A stretch of 9,991 bases of DNA. Source: Anaerolineales bacterium (GTDB lineage: Bacteria; Chloroflexota; Anaerolineae; Anaerolineales; E44-bin32). The notes under the pieces are model-generated. The model had not been told where the DNA came from. It saw only the letters and a list, made by a program, of their open reading frames with translations, and did no database searches. The DNA is taken from contig DAOUTT010000048.1 in NCBI GenBank assembly GCA_030668545.1, forward strand, positions 1 to 9,991. The letters run 5' to 3'. The stretch's first letter is position 1, and every line of letters begins with the position of its first letter. Positions 1-6,400 of this stretch are shown here, piece by piece. The translations under genes and the position numbers were made by a program.

Positions 1-686
1 AGATCGTTGACGCCGAAGGGACGAGGGTGCTTGTTAAAGCTGCAGAAGAGGCCGGAGTTGAACGTTTCATCTATCAGAGCACGTTAGGAGCAGACCCCGC
101 CTCGGCGTATCCTCAAATTCGGGCTAAGGCAATTGCAGAAAACCACATCCGTAATTCGAGTTTACCTTACACGATCTTACGTTCGGCGGTCCTCTTTGGC
201 CCCGATGACTGCTTTTTAACCTCATTGGCGATGCTCATGGCTGGATCGCCATTGTTCTTCCCCATTCCGGGCGATGGATCTACAGTTCTGCAGCCTTTAT
301 GGGTTGAAGATCTCGCCACTTGCATTTGCTGGAGTTTAGACGAGGAGGAGACAAAGGGTGGCACATTCGAACTCGGCGGCCCTGAGTACTTTACGCTTCG
401 CCAGATCGTTACAATGGTGATGCGTGCAGCAAGTATCACCCGCATCATTATTCCAACACGCCCGCCGTATTTACGAGGGGGCGCCTGGTTGATGGAGAGA
501 ACTCTGCGCTATTCTCCGATCTCGACAAATTTGCTTGATTATCTTGCGGTGAACCGGACGACCGATTTGGATACCTTGCCACGATTATTCGGCCTTGCAC
601 CAACGCGAATGGAGGATCGTCTAGATCACCTCCGTGAGAAGAATTGGGGCTGGGAACTGCTGAGACGGCAGTTTTCTGAGAGGTGA
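1..686 (+). CDS. Atypical short-chain dehydrogenase/reductase, NmrA/NDUFA9-like (5' partial)
   Basis: The reading frame is open to the left edge (first full codon at base 3), so the N-terminus, including the expected GxxGxxG dinucleotide-binding loop, lies outside the window. A GTG at 27 is only an internal codon. The visible 228 residues start inside the Rossmann domain: an EGTRVLVKAAEEAGVERF helix-strand, then YQSTLGAD, and a later RAKAIAENHIR segment in the place where extended SDRs carry their Lys helix. The segment YTILRSAVLFGPDD followed by QPLWVEDLA is typical of atypical SDRs of the NmrA/NDUFA9 (complex I 39-kDa subunit-like) type. These bind NAD(P)H, often without catalytic activity of the classical kind. 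The stop TGA lies only 9 bases before the next ATG, so it is probably co-transcribed with the GNAT and racemase genes. The substrate cannot be deduced. Family assignment is fairly sure, function is not. Confidence 0.85.
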   Translation, partial: IVDAEGTRVLVKAAEEAGVERFIYQSTLGADPASAYPQIRAKAIAENHIRNSSLPYTILRSAVLFGPDDCFLTSLAMLMAGSPLFFPIPGDGSTVLQPLWVEDLATCICWSLDEEETKGGTFELGGPEYFTLRQIVTMVMRAASITRIIIPTRPPYLRGGAWLMERTLRYSPISTNLLDYLAVNRTTDLDTLPRLFGLAPTRMEDRLDHLREKNWGWELLRRQFSER

Positions 687-695
687 AGTAGAGAG

Positions 696-1577
696 ATGAA
701 AAACGGGATTGAGATACGCTTATTATTCTTGTACGAAGAAATGGTGCAAGCGGAAGATTTACAGCGAATCGTATGGTCGGGAAGTGAGACTGATATTGTG
801 CCTGCCCATCTTTCAATGGCAATCAGTCACAACGGTGGCGTCATGTTGGGGGCGTTTGATCAAGGCAAATTGGTTGGCTATCTGATGGGATTTCTGGGCA
901 CTGATGCGGAGAGCCCGGATCGCATAGCGATGACTTGCTTGAAGCATTGTTCGCACCAGGTAGGCGTGCATCCTGCGTACCGAGATCGCGGTATCGGTTT
1001 TGCGTTGAAGCGGGCTCAACGGGAAGAGGTTCTCAAGCAGGGAATTCGCCTGGTTACATGGACGTACGACCCGCTGCTCTCTCGAAACGCGCATTTGAAT
1101 ATTCGACGGCTTGGTGCCGTATGTGATACATACCTCCAGTGTGCCTACGGAGAGATGCGCGATGCATTGAACACAGGCGTAGAATCTGATCGATTTCAGG
1201 TGGATTGGTGGGTAACATCTCCCCGTGTTTCCTCTCGTTTTGAAAAGGCGCGAAAGCCGCTCAACATGGCACGCTATCTCAAAGCTGGCGCGGAGAAAGT
1301 GAACCCTTCGATCCTGGATGATGCAGGTCGCCTGGTCCCGGGCGAAGCAATCTATGCTCCCGAAGGGGTAATCGCATTAGTTGAGATTCCACCTGATTTT
1401 CAGGCACTGAAGCAACTCGACCTAGGTGTCGCCAAGCGTTGGCGGGAGCACTCGCGGGACGTCTTCATATCCTTGTTTGCCGCAGGTTATCTTGTTACTG
1501 ATTTCCTGTTCCTCAAGGGTGAGGAACCGCCTCGATCCTACTATGTGCTCACGCATGGAGAAGGGAAGTTAGGTTAA
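696..1577 (+). CDS. GNAT-family N-acyltransferase (COG3375-like), partner of the OSBS/NSAR gene
   Basis: A predicted cytoplasmic acyl-CoA-dependent transferase of 293 residues. The acyl-CoA-binding motif A is seen at about residues 87-106 (QVGVHPAYRDRGIGFALKR, with the R-x-R-G-x-G pyrophosphate loop at 96-101). It is followed by a TWTYDPLLSRNAHLNIRRLG block (121-140), which I associate with the COG3375 subgroup. A C-terminal region of about 120 residues extends beyond the GNAT fold, matching that subgroup's greater length. ATG 696 is 9 bases after the upstream stop. The stop TAA at 1575-1577 shares its last A with the ATG of the next gene, so translation is probably coupled. In Geobacillus kaustophilus a GNAT D-amino acid N-succinyltransferase works with an N-succinylamino acid racemase, and by analogy this protein may N-acylate amino acids. 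The acyl donor and acceptor are inference. Confidence 0.85.
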   Translation: MKNGIEIRLLFLYEEMVQAEDLQRIVWSGSETDIVPAHLSMAISHNGGVMLGAFDQGKLVGYLMGFLGTDAESPDRIAMTCLKHCSHQVGVHPAYRDRGIGFALKRAQREEVLKQGIRLVTWTYDPLLSRNAHLNIRRLGAVCDTYLQCAYGEMRDALNTGVESDRFQVDWWVTSPRVSSRFEKARKPLNMARYLKAGAEKVNPSILDDAGRLVPGEAIYAPEGVIALVEIPPDFQALKQLDLGVAKRWREHSRDVFISLFAAGYLVTDFLFLKGEEPPRSYYVLTHGEGKLG

Positions 1578-2683
1578 TGAGAATCGAACGCATCGAGTTA
1601 CATCACGTCAAAATGAGATTAAAGAACACCTTCATCACATCCTTTGGGGAAGAGCTCGACCGAGAATGTCTGCTCGTGAGAGTTTTCTCAGAAGGTCTAG
1701 ACGGGTGGGGTGAATGTGTCGCAACCCGTGTGCCCGGATTTTCTTATGAGACTGTGGAAACTGCCTGGCATATCCTGCGGGATTTTTTCATCCCGGCCAT
1801 CCTCAATAGACAGATTTCACACCCACGTGAGCTAAAGCAGCATTTACAGGCTTACAAAGGGCATCCACTCGCTCGTGCTGGGCTTGAAATGGCATTGTGG
1901 GACATACGAGGCAAGCTTGATGGGAAATGCCTTAGAGAGCTTTTTGGAGGAGAGAAGTATAGCGTACCCGTAGGCGTATCGGTTGGGATCCAGAAGAACC
2001 CGGAGGCGATGATCGCGAAGGTTGGAGAGTATCTGCAGCTCGGGTATGGCAGGATCAAAATTAAGATTAAACCCGGTGCAGACCTGGAGGTTGTATATGC
2101 AGTCCGGGATCGTTACCCTGATATCAATCTCCAGGTCGACGCGAACGCGGCGTATGCGTTAAGTGATGCCCCGCTTTTCAAGGATCTCGACCCATTGGCT
2201 TTGTCCATGATCGAGCAACCTTTAGCAGAGGATGATCTGATCGATCATGCTGAGCTTCAAAAGCAAATCAATACCCCCTTATGCCTGGACGAGTCAATTC
2301 GTAATCAGCGCCATGCGGGTCAGGCACTCGCCCTCGAAGCATGCCGGGTGATCAACATCAAATCCGGTCGCGTTGGTGGGTTAACAGAGGCGATCGAAAT
2401 TCATGATCGTTGTGTCAGGGAAGGGGTGCCTGTTTGGTGTGGAGGCATGTTGGAGACGGGAATTGGCCGGGCAGCGAATCTTGCGCTTGCCTCACTTCCC
2501 GGATTTACGCTTCCAGGCGACATCTCAGCAAGTGACCGTTACTACGACCCTGATATCGCTGAGCCGCGCTTCACGCTCAATTCGGACAGCACGATAGATG
2601 TACCCGATAAGCCCGGGTTGGGCGTGGATGTTCTCGACGAGGAGATGGAGCGGGTGACCGTGAAGGTGGATGTGCTTACGTAG
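1577..2683 (+). CDS. menC: Enolase-superfamily OSBS / N-succinylamino acid racemase
   Basis: The 368-residue length equals that of characterised NSAR/OSBS enzymes such as the Amycolatopsis protein. Catalytic features of the muconate-lactonising subgroup are all present: the KIKIK strand with candidate base lysines K161/K163, Mg2+ ligands D188 (VDANAAY), E213 (EQPLAEDD) and D238 (LDESI), and the opposite-face base K262 in IKSGRVGG. The N-terminal capping domain spans roughly residues 1-125 and the (beta/alpha) barrel the remainder. R265 falls in the KxGRxGG position where an arginine has been linked to racemase activity in promiscuous NSAR/OSBS enzymes. OSBS makes o-succinylbenzoate for menaquinone, while NSAR racemises N-succinylamino acids; many members do both. 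No other men gene is seen here and the start overlaps a GNAT gene, so I favour a racemase role. The symbol menC denotes the family rather than proven function. Confidence 0.9.
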   Translation: MRIERIELHHVKMRLKNTFITSFGEELDRECLLVRVFSEGLDGWGECVATRVPGFSYETVETAWHILRDFFIPAILNRQISHPRELKQHLQAYKGHPLARAGLEMALWDIRGKLDGKCLRELFGGEKYSVPVGVSVGIQKNPEAMIAKVGEYLQLGYGRIKIKIKPGADLEVVYAVRDRYPDINLQVDANAAYALSDAPLFKDLDPLALSMIEQPLAEDDLIDHAELQKQINTPLCLDESIRNQRHAGQALALEACRVINIKSGRVGGLTEAIEIHDRCVREGVPVWCGGMLETGIGRAANLALASLPGFTLPGDISASDRYYDPDIAEPRFTLNSDSTIDVPDKPGLGVDVLDEEMERVTVKVDVLT

Positions 2684-2816
2684 AGGATGTGCGTGGAGAA
2701 TCCAGACATAGAATGGGGGAGAAACGCCACATAAAATTTTGATGAGCAAGATTACAAATAATAGGAACACGGTAGGGCAATGCTTACCCACAGCCGACTG
2801 GACATATGCCCTCTAT

Positions 2817-2844
2817 GTAGAGACGCAGCATGCTGCGTCTCTAC
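2817..2844. repeat. Perfect 28-bp palindrome
   Basis: The left arm GTAGAGACGCAGCA is followed immediately by its exact reverse complement TGCTGCGTCTCTAC, giving 14 bp pairs without any mismatch or loop. From memory, palindromes of this GTAGAGACG...CGTCTCTAC type are dispersed in high copy in several bacterial groups, including Chloroflexota and cyanobacteria; I cannot confirm that here. It could act as a REP-like element or form a cruciform. There is no T-run after it. Confidence 0.85.
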
Positions 2845-2892
2845 TTTGCTTCCGGTCGCAGGCGCAGCCTGCGCTATGAGGTACGCGCGTTA

Positions 2893-2927
2893 AACCTCCC
2901 GCAGGATAGAAAAACCTGCGGGAGGTT
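2893..2927. repeat. Inverted repeat with 13-bp arms and 9-base loop
   Basis: Arm AACCTCCCGCAGG (2893-2905) pairs perfectly with CCTGCGGGAGGTT (2915-2927) around the A-rich loop ATAGAAAAA. The stem is GC-rich and would be very stable in RNA of either strand. No U-tract follows. It may be a dispersed repeat or a rho-independent-like end structure shared by the two converging units. Confidence 0.8.
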
Positions 2928-2952
2928 AGGCGTGCAGGTGCGTGATGGCTGT

Positions 2953-2974
2953 GGGCTGACACACGGGTCAGCCC
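2953..2974. repeat. Inverted repeat with 8-bp arms
   Basis: GGGCTGAC (2953-2960) pairs with GTCAGCCC (2967-2974) across a 6-base loop ACACGG. The right arm continues into CCTAC, resembling the GTAG/CTAC ends of the 28-bp palindrome nearby and hinting at related repeat ends. Confidence 0.65.
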
Positions 2975-3043
2975 CTACGGTTTACTTATGTTCTGGGTAC
3001 CGTAAATCCGCGAGGTCACCCACACAATTTGAAGGAGAACCAA

Positions 3044-3616
3044 TTAAAAAGTTGTTGGGAACAGGTTCATGATCCAATCGATCGAAGCTGCGCCGGCGTA
3101 GGCGAAAAGAAGCATTTTTAGCATTTTCCCGATCCAGGTCCAAAGAAGGAAAGAACCGATCGGCATTTTAAGCGTCCCGGCGGCAACGCCGGCGAGATCG
3201 AAGAAGGGATTGGGAATGAAAGCCAGAATCAGGATAAGCAGGGGGCCATGCTTGGTTGTCCATGCCTCCAGCTTTTTGTAGATCTGGCTATCATCGACGA
3301 CCCCCTGTCCACTGAAGCCAACTAAGTACCCCGTGATTTCACCGATTGCAGCGCCTGTGCCTGCTGCAAGCGCAACCCAAAACGGGTTGAACACAGCACC
3401 AAACGCAAAAGATAATGCGATCGCGGGTGCGGGAATGATGATCGTGGCGTTCGCAAGCAGCGATAGCAAGAAGATGCTTGGGTATCCATAACCTGCAAGA
3501 TATTCAATCTTATCTTGTATGGAGAAGATGAAGACTGTGATCGCAATTGCGGTGACAAATGCTAAGATGCGAACGGCGTGAAGTTTCCACCCCGAAAGCC
3601 CCCCAGATTGCTTCAC
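3044..3616 (-). CDS. VTT-domain (DedA/TVP38-like) membrane protein
   Basis: A 190-residue integral membrane protein. A first membrane span lies at about residues 13-32. The VTT (SNARE-associated) core follows: hydrophobic stretches at 47-75 and 78-101 with the glycine-rich FAFGAVFNPF and AAIGEITGYLVG motifs, then ILAFIPNPFFDLAGVAAGTL (130-149) with the family's characteristic Pro/Gly re-entrant pattern, and a final span near 155-175. DedA/VTT proteins are linked to lipid scrambling or undecaprenyl-phosphate recycling and membrane homeostasis; which applies here is unknown. The start is GTG at 3616, overlapping the stop of the cyclophilin gene as GTGA (4-base overlap), so the two are probably translationally coupled. 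It is the last gene of the udk-cyclophilin-VTT unit and converges on the repeat cluster. Confidence 0.88.
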   Translation of the reverse strand: MKQSGGLSGWKLHAVRILAFVTAIAITVFIFSIQDKIEYLAGYGYPSIFLLSLLANATIIIPAPAIALSFAFGAVFNPFWVALAAGTGAAIGEITGYLVGFSGQGVVDDSQIYKKLEAWTTKHGPLLILILAFIPNPFFDLAGVAAGTLKMPIGSFLLWTWIGKMLKMLLFAYAGAASIDWIMNLFPTTF

Positions 3617-4125
3617 TTCTCTTCAATAAGGATAGTTTTGATGGCAACCGAGGGCGCCTGGGCTTGGGCTGGATCGCGCGCTGGGATTGCCATTAGGACA
3701 TCAAGGCCTCCCGTCACGCGACCGAAGACAGAGTGTTTGCCATCCAGGTGAGGCGTCGCCACATGGGTGATGAAGAATTGAGAGCCGTTCGTGTTAGGAC
3801 CAGCGTTGGCCATTGAGAGCACACCGGGTCCGTCATGTCCCAACTCAGGGTGGAATTCGTCTGCAAAGGAATATCCTGGCCCACCGCGTCCAGTCCCGGT
3901 CGGGTCGCCGCCTTGAACCATGAAATTCTCAATAACTCTGTGAAAAACAACACCGTCGTAGAAACCTTCTCGCGCGAGGAATACGAAGTTATTAACTGTT
4001 TTCGGTGTCTTATCGGCGAAGAGTTGAAGGACGATATCGCCGCCAGCGGTCTGTATCGTCGCTGAATAGGATTTTTGTGGATCGATGCCCATCGCTGGTG
4101 GGGATGAATAAGATTTTTCGGTCAT
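3613..4125 (-). CDS. Cyclophilin-type peptidyl-prolyl cis-trans isomerase
   Basis: A 170-residue single-domain cyclophilin with no signal peptide, so it is expected to act in the cytoplasm, isomerising Xaa-Pro bonds during protein folding. The whole fold is visible: the substrate-pocket FHRVI with catalytic R63, FMVQGGDPTGTG (68-79, including Q71), SMANAGPNTNGSQFFIT (104-120, including Q116 and F117) and HLDGKHSVFG (126-135). The residue at the place of the eukaryotic cyclosporin-binding Trp is His126, as is common in bacterial members, so low cyclosporin affinity is expected. The first 20 residues before the beta-sheet are an extra lead. ATG 4125 is preceded by a clear AAAGGAG five bases upstream. 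It lies 22 bases downstream of udk and overlaps the VTT gene by 4 bases. Confidence 0.95.
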   Translation of the reverse strand: MTEKSYSSPPAMGIDPQKSYSATIQTAGGDIVLQLFADKTPKTVNNFVFLAREGFYDGVVFHRVIENFMVQGGDPTGTGRGGPGYSFADEFHPELGHDGPGVLSMANAGPNTNGSQFFITHVATPHLDGKHSVFGRVTGGLDVLMAIPARDPAQAQAPSVAIKTILIEEK

Positions 4126-4130
4126 GAGGT

Positions 4131-4137
4131 CTCCTTT
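4131..4137 (-). promoter_or_regulatory. Ribosome binding site of the cyclophilin gene
   Basis: Reading the minus strand, AAAGGAG is followed by five bases and then ATG 4125. It is one of the clearest Shine-Dalgarno sequences in the window, in the short gap between udk and the cyclophilin gene, and it fixes the start. Confidence 0.8.
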
Positions 4138-4147
4138 GTCGGTAGGT

Positions 4148-4780
4148 TTAGTTGGAGGTTAAGAGCGCTTCTATTCTGGCGACGACCATGTCCATCGCCA
4201 CAGTGTTCAAGCCGCCCTCGGGTATAATAACATCGGCATGGCGTTTCGAAGGTTCTACGAATTCTAGGTGCATGGGACGGACGGTTGTCTGATATTGAAG
4301 AATGACAGATTCGGCCGACCGGCCCCGTTCATCAATGTCTCGCTTAAGCCGTCGGATGAAGCGGATATCGGGCGGCGTGTCGACGAAGATTTTTACATCG
4401 AATAGGTCTCGCAGCTTCGCTTCGGCAAAGATCAAAATCCCTTCCACAAGGATCACCGCTTGAGGGGCGAGATGCGTTGTCTCCTCCGTACGCGAATGAG
4501 ATGTGAAATCGTAGATCGGTATCTCGACCGACTCACTGCGCTGCAGGGCTTGAACATGTTCAACCAGCAGATCCGACTCCAGCGAATCGGGGTGGTCGAA
4601 GTTGATCACGTCGCGCTGTGCTCGTGGAAGAGTGTTTAAATTCTTGTAGTAAGCATCATGGGGGATGAAGGCGATGTGTTCTGTTCCGACGCGATTGAGG
4701 ATGACGTTCGCGACCGTTGTCTTGCCTGATCCAGTTCCACCAGCGATGCCGATAACGATCGGATTGATTTTATCTTCCAT
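4148..4780 (-). CDS. udk: Uridine kinase
   Basis: Phosphorylates uridine (and cytidine) to UMP/CMP with a nucleoside triphosphate, in cytoplasmic pyrimidine salvage. The 210-residue length is normal for bacterial Udk. Walker A is GGTGSGKT (residues 14-21). The catalytic Asp is D42 in PHDAYYK. NFDHPDS (60-66), IYDFTSHSR (89-97), the Walker B-like VILVEGIL (109-116), the lid RRLKRDIDERGR (143-154) and the tail EPSKRHADVIIPEGG (176-190) all match the family. The frame stays open upstream to 4915, but ATG 4780 is chosen because homology starts there and a TATAAT at 4787-4792 lies between the longer start and this ATG. With the -10 box only six bases before the ATG, the mRNA would be leaderless or nearly so. 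It is first in a unit with the cyclophilin (22 bases downstream) and VTT genes. Confidence 0.95.
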   Translation of the reverse strand: MEDKINPIVIGIAGGTGSGKTTVANVILNRVGTEHIAFIPHDAYYKNLNTLPRAQRDVINFDHPDSLESDLLVEHVQALQRSESVEIPIYDFTSHSRTEETTHLAPQAVILVEGILIFAEAKLRDLFDVKIFVDTPPDIRFIRRLKRDIDERGRSAESVILQYQTTVRPMHLEFVEPSKRHADVIIPEGGLNTVAMDMVVARIEALLTSN

Positions 4781-4786
4781 AGAACC

Positions 4787-4792
4787 ATTATA
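4787..4792 (-). promoter_or_regulatory. -10 box of udk, implying a leaderless transcript
   Basis: The minus strand reads TATAAT GGTTCT ATG, a perfect -10 consensus followed by six bases and the udk start codon. The expected transcription start would fall at or beside the ATG. The -35 region at 16-18 bases spacing is poor (TTCATT/TTTCAT/GTTTCA), so strength is uncertain, and read-through from the tRNA promoter upstream is an alternative source of transcription. Confidence 0.55.
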
Positions 4793-4918
4793 CGCGAAGC
4801 GCCCTCTGAATGAAACTCGCTTGGTATCAGAGCGCCGAAAATCCCTTGACGATCGTTCGCTCCTTTGGGTTTGAATAAACGCCTTGGCGACTTCCAGGAA
4901 GAGGGTAGGAATCAAAAG

Positions 4919-4991
4919 AGCCAGCGCCGGGATTCGAACCCGGGACCTGTCGCTTACGAAGCGACCGCTCTGCCGACTGAGCTACGCTGGC
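4919..4991 (-). tRNA. trnT: tRNA-Thr (anticodon CGT)
   Basis: Folds into a full cloverleaf on the minus strand, 73 bases without encoded CCA. The acceptor stem is GCCAGCG/CGCTGGC (4985-4991 with 4920-4926). The D arm is GCTC...GAGC. The anticodon stem is GTCGC/GCGAC with loop TTCGTAA, and the T arm is CCGGG-TTCGAAT-CCCGG. Anticodon CGT reads the threonine codon ACG. The discriminator base is T. A strong promoter lies about 50 bases upstream at 5048-5077. The gene is 139 bases before the udk ATG on the same strand. No intrinsic terminator is visible right after it. Confidence 0.97.
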
Positions 4992-5047
4992 TTGCTATGC
5001 TTAGTAGTGTAAATTCTCAGGAAAAACCTGGACGCCAATGCGGCGGG

Positions 5048-5077
5048 ATTATACCAGCCGCAGCGAAGGCTTGGCAA
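5048..5077 (-). promoter_or_regulatory. Sigma70-type extended -10 promoter for tRNA-Thr
   Basis: On the minus strand TTGCCA (5072-5077, five of six matches to the -35 consensus) is followed by an 18-base spacer and a perfect TATAAT (5048-5053) preceded by TGG, the extended -10 element TGnTATAAT. Transcription should start near 5041, about 50 bases before the mature tRNA. It points away from the glycosyltransferase gene, whose start region abuts it. Confidence 0.8.
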
Positions 5078-5105
5078 GAAGGTCTGCTTGTTGGATAATG
5101 AACCT

Positions 5106-6353
5106 ATGCGCGTGGCGATGCTTTCATATCACACATGTCCTCATGCAACCCTGGGTGGTAAAGACACCGGAGGGATGAATGTTTACGTCCGGGACCTGAC
5201 CCGAGAATTGGGCCGCCGAGGGGTCGGCGTGGATGTTTTTACTCGTTCCCAGGATGAGCATGTTCCCCAAGTTCTCCATGATTTAGGTTATGGCAACCGC
5301 ATCGTCCACATCCGTGCAGGCCCGGAAGTCCCCATGGCCAGAACAGAATTGGTCGAGTATCTCCCCTTATTCATGGAAGGGATCCTTCAATTTTCGCAAG
5401 CGAAAAGACTGACATATAATCTCATCCATTCACATTACTGGCTCTCCGGGCTTGCGGCGCTGGATTTGCGCGATCTCTGGTCGGCGCCCGTTATCCAGAT
5501 GTTTCACACACTGGCTGTCATGAAAAATCGAGTAGCCCGCAGCGAGCAGGATGCAGAATCGACAGTTCGTGTGGATGCAGAAAAACGCTTGCTGCGCGAG
5601 GTCGACCGCGTCGTCGCTGCCACACAAGCCGAGGTCGCCCAAATTCAATGGCTATACAAAATTGGGACTGAGAAAGTGGTCGTAATCCCACCTGGTGTGG
5701 ATACGAGTCATTTCTACCCTATAGCGAAGGATGAAGCGAAAGAGTTCGCAGGTATCCCTCAGGATAAGCGAGTCATCCTCTTCGTTGGTCGTATTGAATC
5801 TCTGAAAGGCATCGATACATTGCTGCGCGCGATTGCGCAGCTCGTTGAAAAGGGTGTTTTTCGGAACATCCCCTTCGGGCTTCTGGTGATCGGAGGAGAC
5901 GCGGACATAAGTGCAGCGGATTCCAACGGGGAGATGGTCAGACTGCAGGAAATTTGTGATTCTTTGGGTCTGGGTGAAGTCGTCTCCTTCTTGGGCAAGT
6001 GCGACCAGGATATCCTGCAATATTATTACTCCGCTGCTGAGATTGTCGTCGTTCCGTCTCATTATGAGTCATTTGGTCTGGTAGCGTTAGAGGCCATGGC
6101 TTGTGGGACGCCTGTTGTGGCCTCAGAAACAGGAGGCTTGGCATTCCTGATTCGAGACGGTGAGACAGGTTTCCATGTCCCTGCCGGGGATGTTGATGCG
6201 CTCGCTGATAGACTGACTCGGCTATTTCAGGATGACGTTCTGCTCACCCGCCTGGGAGGCCAGGCAGCAGCCTATGCTAAGGGATACGACTGGGCTCAGA
6301 TCACAGACCAAATTCTCGATCTTTACGGGACTCTGTTGCCAAGATCCGCATAG
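5106..6353 (+). CDS. GT4 (GT-B fold) glycosyltransferase, MshA/sucrose-phosphate synthase-like
   Basis: A 415-residue retaining glycosyltransferase with two Rossmann-like domains, predicted cytoplasmic. The N-terminal acceptor domain carries MRVAMLSYHTCPHATLGGKD and TGGMNVYV, the loop shared by MshA and sucrose-phosphate synthase-like enzymes. The C-terminal nucleotide-sugar domain carries FVGRIESLKGID (226-237, with R229 and K234) and the E-x7-E motif E321...E329 in HYESFGLVALEA, followed by GTPVVASETGGL. Substrates are unknown; mycothiol synthesis would be unexpected outside Actinobacteria. ATG 5106 fits where homology begins. An in-frame TTG at 5088 has a better-placed AGAAGG (5077-5082) and would add six residues, so the start is not certain. 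Downstream, 150 bases away on the same strand, is a HAD phosphatase. Confidence 0.92.
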   Translation: MRVAMLSYHTCPHATLGGKDTGGMNVYVRDLTRELGRRGVGVDVFTRSQDEHVPQVLHDLGYGNRIVHIRAGPEVPMARTELVEYLPLFMEGILQFSQAKRLTYNLIHSHYWLSGLAALDLRDLWSAPVIQMFHTLAVMKNRVARSEQDAESTVRVDAEKRLLREVDRVVAATQAEVAQIQWLYKIGTEKVVVIPPGVDTSHFYPIAKDEAKEFAGIPQDKRVILFVGRIESLKGIDTLLRAIAQLVEKGVFRNIPFGLLVIGGDADISAADSNGEMVRLQEICDSLGLGEVVSFLGKCDQDILQYYYSAAEIVVVPSHYESFGLVALEAMACGTPVVASETGGLAFLIRDGETGFHVPAGDVDALADRLTRLFQDDVLLTRLGGQAAAYAKGYDWAQITDQILDLYGTLLPRSA

Positions 6354-6400
6354 AAACCTGCATGCAGCAGCTTCGTCTCTTCAGTGATGATGGATCTGAT

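Larger units (their letters stand above)
2817..2980. repeat. Cluster of four palindromes in a 360-base gene-free gap
   Basis: The gap 2684-3043 separates two convergent transcription units. Its first 130 bases show nothing I recognise. From 2817 on it carries four back-to-back inverted repeats: 2817-2844, 2854-2875 (approximate; core about 2858-2874), 2893-2927 and 2953-2974. None is followed by a T-tract in either direction, so they are not simple intrinsic terminators, although they lie where bidirectional termination would be useful. Their sequences differ from each other, which suggests several dispersed REP-like families inserted or accumulated side by side rather than a tandem array. 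An open frame through the region (2830-3072) is a by-product of the repeats and is not called as a gene. Confidence 0.7.

Noticed and set aside
2817..2980. CRISPR array
   Set aside because: The repeats are inverted and mutually different, with no regular direct repeat-spacer pattern and no cas gene nearby.
2830..3072. An 80-codon plus-strand open frame in the intergenic gap
   Set aside because: It runs through the palindromes, has no ribosome site, and its peptide is Arg/Cys/Gly-rich without any domain. It is an artefact of the repeat sequence.
4781..4915. 45-residue N-terminal extension of uridine kinase
   Set aside because: Family homology begins at Met 4780, the extension is Arg/Ser-rich and unlike Udk, and a perfect TATAAT lies within it.
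5048..5056. Bidirectional promoter using the symmetric GGATTATACC for the glycosyltransferase
   Set aside because: The plus-strand -10 would be TATACC with no acceptable -35 at 16-18 bases. Only the minus strand has a full promoter.
4865..5098. Plus-strand open frame across the tRNA
   Set aside because: It reads antisense through tRNA-Thr and its promoter, giving the SRRDSNPG-type peptide typical of mis-called tRNA regions.
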